Of a DNA stretch of 30,476 nt, positions 25,460-30,476 are shown piece after piece. The position numbers and the translations under genes are program-made. The notes below the pieces were generated by a model that did not search any database, was not told the DNA's origin, and saw only the letters and a program-made list of their open reading frames with translations. Location of the stretch: positions 1 to 30,476 of the IMG/VR virus record IMGVR_UViG_3300036980_000283; one strand, 5' to 3'. Origin of the DNA: a virus. How positions within the stretch are numbered: position 1 is the first letter of the stretch; the number at the start of each line of letters is the position of its first letter.

Positions 25460-25957
25460 TTAGACGACCGGCTTCGGTTCCGGGGTGCCGGCAGCGAGAC
25501 CGAGGTTTTTGGCGGCGGCACCGACGACGCTGAGCTTGATGACGTCGCTGATTTCTTCAACTCCGTCGCCGAGATCTGCGTCAGCCCTCACAAGGATTTC
25601 GGTGTCTCCCGGATCGTCTGCGCTGACCAGGGTCGCGGACAGTCCGCCGTCAGCGACAACGAGCCTGGAGTTTCCAGAGATGATCGTCCACGCCGGACTT
25701 CCATCCAACGCCGCGGGTTTTCCGGTATCGGTTCTCGGAGTGAGGGTGACAGCGATTTGCTGCTCGTTCGTGATTTTCAGTTCCAGTGGCATGTTTTTAC
25801 CTTTCGTTTTTGGTTGACCGATGATGAATCCAAATCCGCAGGAGCGTCGGTCATTGTCGCCGCCATTGGAGAGAGCCTTGAGAATCAACTTATCCGTGGC
25901 AAGAATGTCCTTGAGAGTTCTTTCAACTCGATGTTCCCAAGATGGACGTTCTGGCAT
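25460..25957 (-). CDS. Ig-like small phage protein (possible 55-residue N-terminal extension)
   Basis: From ATG at 25957 the product has 165 residues; an internal ATG at 25792, preceded by AAAGG at a good distance, gives 110 residues. The 110-residue part is a beta-rich, probably Ig-like unit: MPLELKITNEQQIAVTLTP, then GSPAWTIISGNSRLVVADGG, GDTEILVRADADLGDGV and a C-terminal Pro/Glu tail. Similar small proteins are recalled from many phages, usually without a proven role. The first 55 residues include a charged helix (RVERTLKDILATDKLILKAL) that could be a separate small protein or a true extension. The gene stands alone on the minus strand with its own terminator, between terminase and the recombination genes. 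Confidence 0.65.
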   Translation of the reverse strand: MPERPSWEHRVERTLKDILATDKLILKALSNGGDNDRRSCGFGFIIGQPKTKGKNMPLELKITNEQQIAVTLTPRTDTGKPAALDGSPAWTIISGNSRLVVADGGLSATLVSADDPGDTEILVRADADLGDGVEEISDVIKLSVVGAAAKNLGLAAGTPEPKPVV

Positions 25958-26018
25958 TGCAATTGAATTTGATTCGGGACAACGGCAATCGCAACAGTAA
26001 AGATTTTCAAAATTCCCC

Positions 26019-26047
26019 TTGACCGACTTAACTGATTAGCTTATTCG
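26019..26047 (+). promoter_or_regulatory. Candidate promoter for the regulator gene
   Basis: TTGACC (26019-26024) is a 5/6 match to the -35 consensus, with TATTCG 17 nt downstream as a weak -10 (3/6). Transcription would begin only a few bases before the ATG at 26059, giving an almost leaderless mRNA. The left arm of the inverted repeat fills the spacer, and the -10 touches the right arm. Confidence 0.4.
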
Positions 26048-26055
26048 TTAAGTCG
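26024..26055. promoter_or_regulatory. Inverted repeat, likely operator for the XRE regulator
   Basis: CGACTTAAC (26024-26032) and GTTAAGTCG (26047-26055) are perfect 9-bp inverted arms with a 14-nt spacer, ending 3 nt before the ATG of the helix-turn-helix gene. The 23-bp arm-to-arm spacing is about two helical turns, as for a dimeric or paired repressor site. Autoregulation is inferred. Confidence 0.65.
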
Positions 26056-26058
26056 CAC

Positions 26059-26310
26059 ATGCCAACCACTATCAAAATCAAAGGGGTATCGAAGTTCGGA
26101 TGCGAGTTCTGCCGGCGCGAGGTCGATAACCGAAGCCTCGGACTTGATCTCGCCGAGGAGCGGGAAAAGCTCGGGCTCTCCCAAGCGGATATGGCCCGGA
26201 TGCTCAAGATCTCAGCGCCGTTCGTTTCTGATTTGGAACACGGAAAGAGAAACTGGACCCCGAGGATGGTCGAACGATACGTCTCCGCACTGCGCGGATC
26301 TAAACCATAA
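26059..26310 (+). CDS. XRE-family helix-turn-helix regulator
   Basis: 83 residues from ATG at 26059. The C-terminal two thirds are an XRE/Cro-type helix-turn-helix: LAEEREKLGLSQADMARMLK with the recognition helix around APFVSDLEHGKRNW and a closing helix RMVERYVSAL. The first 25 residues hold a single C15-E-F-C18 pair, which might form half of a zinc site in a dimer. It is the first gene of the rightward recombination operon and sits directly behind an inverted repeat, so it probably represses its own promoter and possibly the divergent minus-strand gene. The N-terminal CxxC recalls MqsA-like antitoxins, but only one pair is present and no toxin partner is seen. Confidence 0.85.
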   Translation: MPTTIKIKGVSKFGCEFCRREVDNRSLGLDLAEEREKLGLSQADMARMLKISAPFVSDLEHGKRNWTPRMVERYVSALRGSKP

Positions 26311-26320
26311 CCAAACCCCT

Positions 26321-26608
26321 ATGACAAACTTATCGAAATCCGATCTGCTGAACAACGAGCTCGCTCATACCCACGGAGGAATTGGATGGGCGACGGTGGA
26401 AATTATCGACGACGACTACGTTCGCGTCATGGATAAGTCCGCCATCAGGCATCAGGCTTTTCTGGCAGCCGTGAGCCACCTGTCCATCAGGAAACCACTG
26501 AGCCCAGAAGACTATGAGGTCCTGAATCCAGTTCGAGAAGGCCTCGCCAACGGAACCAGCGAGGTCATTGGATCTCACATTCTTTCCGTATCAACTCCGC
26601 CCCACTAA
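26321..26608 (+). CDS. Small protein of unknown function
   Basis: 95 residues from ATG at 26321. A longer frame starting at 26144 overlaps the regulator gene out of frame and is rejected. The product is mixed, with a beta-like segment GIGWATVEIIDDDYVRVMD and a helical segment QAFLAAVSHLS. No family or motif is recognised. It lies 10 nt after the regulator and 11 nt before RecT, with an A/C-rich leader (CCAAACCCCT) similar to that of the next gene. Co-transcription with the recombination genes is expected. Confidence 0.7.
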   Translation: MTNLSKSDLLNNELAHTHGGIGWATVEIIDDDYVRVMDKSAIRHQAFLAAVSHLSIRKPLSPEDYEVLNPVREGLANGTSEVIGSHILSVSTPPH

Positions 26609-26619
26609 CCAACAAAACC

Positions 26620-27702
26620 ATGACAACACCCGCACCATCATCCGAAGTCGCCATCCGAAATCCGAAAGATCTTCAGGCGTACCTGTCCAAGAGTCTTCCG
26701 GCGATCGAAATGGCCCTCCCCAAACACCTCAACGCCAATCGCATGATGCGCCTTGCGATGACGTGCTTCTCCACTACGCCAGCACTTCAGGGATGCACGC
26801 CACGGAGCATCCTCGCATCGGTCGTGGTGGCCTCGCAGCTTGGCCTTGAGCCGGGGATTGCCGGGCAGGGCTACCTCATCCCGTACAAGGGCACCTGCAC
26901 GTTCGTTCCTGGCTGGCAGGGGTTGGTGTCGCTGCTCAATAATACCGGGCGCGCGACCGCATGGACCGGGGCGGTCTTCGAGGGGGACCACTGGGACTTC
27001 GAACTCGGAAGTCGCCCCCGCTGCCAGCACATTCCCGGTGATAATTACGGGGATCCCGACAAGCTGACCTGGGTTTACGCCTGCGGGAAGGTCAACGGAA
27101 GCGAACAGCCTGTCATTGAAGCATGGCCGATGGGGCGCGTCTGGAAGCACCGGGACAAGTTCAACAAGGTCGGAACACGGCATTACTCCTACCAAAATGA
27201 GGAAATGTACGCCCGCAAGGTGGTCCTCTTGCAGGTTTTGAAGTACATGCCGAGGTCCATAGAACTCAACAACGCGATCACCGCCTCTGATGCCGCCGAA
27301 ATGGGGAGGGCTTCACGGGTCGAGGATTCGGTTGTCGTAATTGATTCAGAGGCGTTGGACATTCCCGGGTCTCCTCCGAAGTTTGATGCCCCTAAACCGA
27401 TTGCAGACACCACCAGCCCGGGTCCTAAATCCGAAGGGCCTACTGAGCCGGGCCCCACGACTCCAATGAACCCCGTAAGGCAGAAGCTGGTCAACGCCGG
27501 GGTCACGTTCTCAAGGTTTACTCAGTGGTGTGTTAGCACGGGTCGCGCCGCGGATGCGCACTCGTGGTTTACCGCGGCCGAAGCCGATGGGCTTGCTGGT
27601 GAGCGGCAGTACGACAAGGCACCAAAGGCAATCTGGACCGCACTTGAGCTGGACGACATGGGGGTTTCCAAGTGCATCACTCTTAACGGAGGAGGCGCAT
27701 GA
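26620..27702 (+). CDS. recT: RecT-family single-strand annealing protein
   Basis: 360 residues from ATG at 26620. The conserved RecT core covers about 20-235: LPKHLNANRMMRLAMTCF, then ILASVVVASQLGLEPG, QGYLIPYKGTCTFVPGWQGL and YARKVVLLQVLKYMPRS. RecT proteins anneal complementary single strands during phage recombination and replication. The region after about 240 is a Pro/Ser-rich linker, followed by a separate C-terminal unit (PVRQKLVNAGVTFSRFTQW) that may bind a partner such as a single-strand binding protein. Two genes on lies a RecE-like exonuclease, the usual partner. The gene overlaps the next one as ATGA. Confidence 0.92.
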   Translation: MTTPAPSSEVAIRNPKDLQAYLSKSLPAIEMALPKHLNANRMMRLAMTCFSTTPALQGCTPRSILASVVVASQLGLEPGIAGQGYLIPYKGTCTFVPGWQGLVSLLNNTGRATAWTGAVFEGDHWDFELGSRPRCQHIPGDNYGDPDKLTWVYACGKVNGSEQPVIEAWPMGRVWKHRDKFNKVGTRHYSYQNEEMYARKVVLLQVLKYMPRSIELNNAITASDAAEMGRASRVEDSVVVIDSEALDIPGSPPKFDAPKPIADTTSPGPKSEGPTEPGPTTPMNPVRQKLVNAGVTFSRFTQWCVSTGRAADAHSWFTAAEADGLAGERQYDKAPKAIWTALELDDMGVSKCITLNGGGA

Positions 27703-28043
27703 TTCCAGCTCATCTCCAAAACTTCATCTCGGCATTCAACCACGTTGCGCAGCTTGCACATAACAATGCTGTTGCGAAGGGATTCTGGGACAACCCCGAG
27801 GATGACCTCGCGAAGATCTGCAAGATGCACGAGGAACTGTCGGAAGCGTGCAGCGCCGTCAGGCACGGAAACCCTCCGGACGATAAGATTCCGGAGTTCT
27901 CCGGCGTGGAAGCGGAATTGGCAGACTGCATCGTCCGCATCATGGACTTTGCGGCCGGAAGGAACCTTCGGGTTTCGGAAGCGCTTATCTCCAAAATGGA
28001 GTTCAACAAGAGCCGTCCGCGTCTTCACGGAAAGCTGTCGTAA
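27699..28043 (+). CDS. MazG-like nucleotide pyrophosphohydrolase
   Basis: 114 residues from ATG at 27699, overlapping the RecT stop as ATGA. The all-helical MazG/NTP-pyrophosphatase pattern is present: H44-E-E-L-S-E49 in one helix and E73-L-A-D76 (EAELADCIVRIMDFA) in the next, giving the ExxE and ExxD metal-binding pairs. The length fits single-domain phage members. Such enzymes hydrolyse nucleoside triphosphates to monophosphate and pyrophosphate; in phages they may clean the dNTP pool or lower alarmone levels. The next ATG follows its TAA directly (TAAATG). Confidence 0.85.
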   Translation: MIPAHLQNFISAFNHVAQLAHNNAVAKGFWDNPEDDLAKICKMHEELSEACSAVRHGNPPDDKIPEFSGVEAELADCIVRIMDFAAGRNLRVSEALISKMEFNKSRPRLHGKLS

Positions 28044-28946
28044 ATGAAAACGTTCGTTCCAAACACGGAGGGGATCTTTTTCGATCTTCCATTCGAAGAG
28101 TATCGAAAGGCCCCAGGAATCAGCCAGTCCACGCTGAAGGCGTTCATGGCTGAACCGACACCGAAGCACTTCGTTGAGTCTTCGTCCAGGCCAGCGAAGT
28201 CCACTCCGGACATGGAATTTGGAACGGTGCTTCACGCTTCCATCCTGACACCGGAAGGCGCGAAGCCGTATCACCTTCAACCAAAGACCTACACGACGAT
28301 TTCCGGGGGCAAGAAAGGCGACCCGGACAGGGTGGTTGAAAAGCCGTGGCACGGCGGCGCGGACGCGTGCAAGGAATGGATGAAGACCCACTCGGACCTT
28401 CCCATCATTGATGAGGAGCAGGAGAAAAAGATCCCGACAATTATCGAAACCGTCCGGGGCCTGCCCGTGGCCGGAGACATCATCGACTGCGGCCAAAAGG
28501 AGGTTTCATTCTTCAAGCGGGATGAAGAGACCGGGATCCTATTGAAATGCCGCGTTGACGCCATGGCCACGGACACGTCCGGATCCACGCACATCTGCGA
28601 TCTCAAAAAGGTGAGGCGCGGATATGCGGACTCCGAGCGATTTGCCGTGACGTGCGTGGAGCGCGGGTACGACATTCAGTGCGCCTCCTACCTCAGCATC
28701 ACCGGGGCCACCAAGTTCATGTTTGTCGCCATTGAAGATGAACCCCCGTTTGAGGCGGAGGTCTATGAGATGGACAAGGATTTCTTTCTCCTCGGGTTTT
28801 CAAAGTGGCGGAAGGCTCTTGAGCGATTTGCGAAAGTCATGGCCAGCGGAGAATGGAACGGATACCTAAGGTCTGTTAAAAAACTCAAGGCACCATATTG
28901 GGCAAAAGATATGGATAAGCCTATACCGGAATCCATATATATATGA
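28044..28946 (+). CDS. RecE-like PD-(D/E)XK exonuclease
   Basis: 300 residues from ATG at 28044, directly after the previous stop. The N-terminus (GISQSTLKAFMAEPTPKHF) and FGTVLHASIL with H64 match the RecE/exonuclease VIII-like group. The catalytic core shows ILLKCRVDAM with D172 and HICDLKKVR with D186-x-K188, the D...DxK arrangement of PD-(D/E)XK nucleases, then a helix with a Tyr/Gln pair (YDIQCASYL) as in lambda-type exonucleases. It would degrade one strand at DNA ends to give tails for RecT. Family assignment is confident; the exact strand polarity is from family knowledge. The last codons are AT-rich and overlap the next gene as ATGA. Confidence 0.88.
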   Translation: MKTFVPNTEGIFFDLPFEEYRKAPGISQSTLKAFMAEPTPKHFVESSSRPAKSTPDMEFGTVLHASILTPEGAKPYHLQPKTYTTISGGKKGDPDRVVEKPWHGGADACKEWMKTHSDLPIIDEEQEKKIPTIIETVRGLPVAGDIIDCGQKEVSFFKRDEETGILLKCRVDAMATDTSGSTHICDLKKVRRGYADSERFAVTCVERGYDIQCASYLSITGATKFMFVAIEDEPPFEAEVYEMDKDFFLLGFSKWRKALERFAKVMASGEWNGYLRSVKKLKAPYWAKDMDKPIPESIYI

Positions 28947-29254
28947 ATATAAAAACCATACCTGCGTTCCCAGTTGCATTCGTTCAGGGATCGGATCCCG
29001 CCGGAGCAGATGTAGAGCCCGGCGAGCGCGGGATGAGCCTTCATCAATACTACGTGGGCCAGGCCCTTGCTGGGCTTTCCGGGACGATGGAATTTTTACT
29101 GGCCGCCCTCAACGACGCGAAGGCAATCGAAAAAGCGACGATCCAGGAGCTCATCGCCAAGGCCGCCGTTCGCGTTGCGGATGCCACAATTGCCGAGCTT
29201 GAGGGGCGCATCGACAAAACAAACTCCGACTTGACACCCACGAGCGGGAAGTGA
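28943..29254 (+). CDS. Small conserved phage protein
   Basis: 103 residues from ATG at 28943, overlapping the exonuclease stop as ATGA. The central part PGERGMSLHQYYVGQALAGL is the pattern of a widespread small phage/prophage protein (GM-x-LR-x-Y-x-A-x-x-A) recalled from many genomes without an established function. The C-terminal half is a helix (ATIQELIAKAAVRVADATIA). The -35 of a candidate promoter for the next gene lies within its last codons. Confidence 0.75.
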   Translation: MNIKTIPAFPVAFVQGSDPAGADVEPGERGMSLHQYYVGQALAGLSGTMEFLLAALNDAKAIEKATIQELIAKAAVRVADATIAELEGRIDKTNSDLTPTSGK

Positions 29255-29260
29255 TTTAGT
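29231..29260 (+). promoter_or_regulatory. Sigma70-like promoter
   Basis: A perfect TTGACA (29231-29236) is followed after 18 nt by TTTAGT (29255-29260, 4/6 to consensus). Transcription would start near 29267, about 145 nt before the ATG of the ParB-like gene, so the structured element at 29301-29410 would form the leader. This is the best sigma70-type promoter noticed in the window. Confidence 0.6.
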
Positions 29261-29300
29261 AAACGCACGGCACCTGAAAGCGCCACCTGACATGAATCGT

Positions 29301-29410
29301 GTTTCATCTCTGAACTCACCAGTCTGCGCCCGTCGGCTTTACGGCCGTGCGAGTTGTCTGTCCTCGCCTTTTCAGGGCGGGCGTCGGACTGGTGAACTCA
29401 CGGATGAAAT
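29301..29410 (+). ncRNA. Candidate structured RNA / 5' leader with three-way junction
   Basis: Nested helices can be drawn by eye: 29302-29308 with 29403-29409 (7 bp); 29316-29324 with 29387-29395 (9 bp); 29327-29332 with 29378-29383 (6 bp); then two hairpins, 29334-29337 with 29344-29347 (4 bp) and 29349-29353 with 29363-29367 (5 bp), for 31 pairs in all. The outer helix ends one base before the ATG of the ParB-like gene, so it could control translation. TGAACTCAC also occurs as a direct repeat (29311 and 29393). It lies downstream of a candidate promoter. The known class, if any, is not recognised; a DNA-level role such as a protein binding site is also possible. Confidence 0.6.
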
Positions 29411-30295
29411 ATGAAGGACTACGAAAACCACCCACTGTCAGAACTGTTCCCGATTATCTCGGCGGCGGAAATCAAAGACTTGGCCGAGGACATCAAAGAA
29501 CGAGGACTCCAATCGCCCATCGTCCTCTACGAAGGAAAAATTCTCGACGGTCGCCACCGATACGAGGGGTGCAGTCAGGCGGGAGTAACGCCAAAGTTCG
29601 AGACTTACGACGGCGACGATCCGGTAGGGTTTGTTTTTTCAGCAAATCTTCGGCGGCGACATTTAACCGACGGTCAGCGGGCCATGATCGCGGCAAGGCT
29701 GGCAACAATGACGCATGGCGGGGACCGAAAAAGCGAAGGCAGAAATCAAGTGGCGAATTTGCCGCTTGATCAAGAGAAGGCCGCAGAAACATTGGATGTT
29801 TCGCCGCGCTCCGTGCGCGTGGCCAAGACGGTTATGGACGCTTCTCCGAAGCTCACGAAGCAAGTCGATGCCGGGAAACTTTCCCTCAACGCCGCGCACC
29901 AGCAGGTCAAGGCGAAGGAGAAAGCGAATGGCGAGCCCGTCCTCGACGATACCGACTTCGAGATCCCGCCTGGTCGCGTTGAGATTTGGGCGCGCCGCGG
30001 AGAGGTCCGCGACATCGCAAATCAAATTGCGAACATCCAGAACAGGCTCATCGCCTACCAGGAGGCGAAGGACGAATTGTTCTCCGGCGTAAGCGTGGCG
30101 TCGGTCGTGGAGCGTCTGCGCTACGTTTCCCAGCAACTTCGTGGCGTTCAGCTTCATGCCGTGTGCCCGTCCTGCGGGGGCCGAAACTACAAGAACTGCA
30201 CGGACTGCAAGGGGCGCGGGTTCCTTTCCAAGTTCGCGTGGGAGCGGGTGCCCGATTCGATTAAGGAAGTTCGGTCTAAGGCATCCAAAAAATGA
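29411..30295 (+). CDS. ParB-like nuclease-domain protein with C-terminal zinc finger
   Basis: 294 residues from ATG at 29411. The N-terminal ParB/sulfiredoxin-like domain covers about 5-95, with LSELFPIISAAEIKDLAEDI, then GKILDGRHRYEGC (the GxxR phosphate/nucleotide motif) and ANLRRRHLTDGQRAMIAARL. HGGDRKSEGRNQVANLPLDQ and a helix-turn-helix-like AAETLDVSPRSVRVAK follow. A short helical part leads to a DnaJ-like CxxC pair: C252-x2-C255 and C263-x2-C266 with G268 and G270. ParB-domain proteins bind DNA and CTP or act as nucleases; which applies here is unknown. The segment reading NQVANLPLD is coded by a near-palindrome shared with the giant gene. ATGA overlap with the helicase suggests a role in replication or DNA handling. 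Confidence 0.85.
   Translation: MKDYENHPLSELFPIISAAEIKDLAEDIKERGLQSPIVLYEGKILDGRHRYEGCSQAGVTPKFETYDGDDPVGFVFSANLRRRHLTDGQRAMIAARLATMTHGGDRKSEGRNQVANLPLDQEKAAETLDVSPRSVRVAKTVMDASPKLTKQVDAGKLSLNAAHQQVKAKEKANGEPVLDDTDFEIPPGRVEIWARRGEVRDIANQIANIQNRLIAYQEAKDELFSGVSVASVVERLRYVSQQLRGVQLHAVCPSCGGRNYKNCTDCKGRGFLSKFAWERVPDSIKEVRSKASKK
29745..29771. repeat. 27-bp near-palindromic repeat, copy 2 (inside ParB-like gene)
   Basis: 26/27 identical to 6010-6036, differing at 29755 (G instead of A). It encodes about residues 112-121 of the ParB-like protein, just before its helix-turn-helix-like segment. Because the element is nearly symmetric, both strands read Q-x-ANLPLD. Confidence 0.8.
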
Positions 30296-30476
30296 TTCTT
30301 CGAGATTACCAGAACGGCGCTTCGGATGCAACCTTCGAAGAGTGGAAGGACCATACGTCCACGCTCATCGTCATGCCCACCGGCACGGGCAAAACACAGG
30401 TTTTTGCGGACATTATTCGAAGGACGCTTCCGAAGCGGGCGATGGTCTTAGTCCACCGCGAAGAGCTGGCCTTTCA
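30292..30476 (+). CDS. SF2 DEAD/DEAH-type helicase, N-terminal fragment (3' partial)
   Basis: ATG at 30292 overlaps the ParB-like gene stop as ATGA, and the frame runs open to the right edge, giving 61 residues. LRDYQNGASDATFEEW near the start is the Q-tip/RecG-UvsW-like entry of superfamily 2 helicases; LIVMPTGTGKTQVFADII contains Walker A (motif I), and AMVLVHREELAF is motif Ia. It is probably a phage replication or recombination helicase acting on branched DNA. Later motifs lie outside the window, so its subtype cannot be set. Confidence 0.85.
   Translation, partial: MILRDYQNGASDATFEEWKDHTSTLIVMPTGTGKTQVFADIIRRTLPKRAMVLVHREELAF

Noticed and set aside
27522-28496. Minus-strand ORF of 324 codons
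   Set aside because: It is antisense to recT, the MazG-like and the exonuclease genes, all with clear family motifs and translational coupling.
29301-29410. tRNA interpretation of the cloverleaf-like element
   Set aside because: It lacks a T-arm TTC motif and a 7-bp acceptor next to a CCA-type end, and the helix lengths do not fit a tRNA.
29347-29769. Plus-strand ORF of 140 codons
   Set aside because: It overlaps both the structured leader and the ParB-like gene out of frame, is strongly Arg-rich and has no domain.

Overview
The window reads as part of a double-stranded DNA bacteriophage, probably a podovirus. The evidence is a long portal with a C-terminal helical barrel, a scaffold, a capsid, head-tail adaptor and nozzle-like genes, and large ejection-type proteins, with no tape measure, tail tube or sheath gene. 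GC content is moderate to high. Nearly all starts lack a Shine-Dalgarno sequence, and genes are instead joined by ATGA overlaps or gaps of 0-20 nt. This suggests a host that relies little on Shine-Dalgarno pairing, but the host cannot be named. No integrase, lysis gene, tRNA or CRISPR array is seen.

Left arm (1-23793, minus strand): one long leftward structural block. In transcription order it holds a small Gly/Lys/Met-tailed protein, portal, a small helical protein, scaffold, major capsid protein, a terminator-like hairpin, a small protein, a head-tail adaptor candidate, a tail collar protein with a disrupted 5' end, a nozzle-like protein carrying a LamG insertion, a 71-residue protein, a Cys/His-rich protein, a Gly-rich internal virion candidate, a cupin, a glycosyltransferase-like protein, a coiled-coil/proline-rich protein, and a giant protein of at least 2401 residues. 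The giant protein leaves the left edge of the window. It contains an HExxGH motif and an ADP-ribosyltransferase-like (ART-PolyVal) domain, as in phage polyvalent proteins that may be injected with the genome.

Right arm (23862-30476, plus strand): large terminase, transcribed divergently from the structural block; then a single minus-strand gene with its own terminator; then an XRE regulator behind a 9-bp inverted repeat, a small unknown gene, a RecT annealing protein, a MazG-like pyrophosphatase, a RecE-like PD-(D/E)XK exonuclease, a small conserved phage protein, a ParB-like protein with a C-terminal zinc finger, and the start of an SF2 helicase. RecT, the exonuclease, the ParB-like protein and the helicase form a replication/recombination set.

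Most unusual features: (i) a 110-nt three-way-junction element (29301-29410) behind a TTGACA promoter, just upstream of the ParB-like gene; (ii) a 27-bp near-palindrome present at 26/27 identity inside two unrelated genes, one of them the ParB-like gene; (iii) the broken or frameshifted start of the tail collar gene. No gene-free stretch exceeds 300 bases; the longest is 29255-29410.
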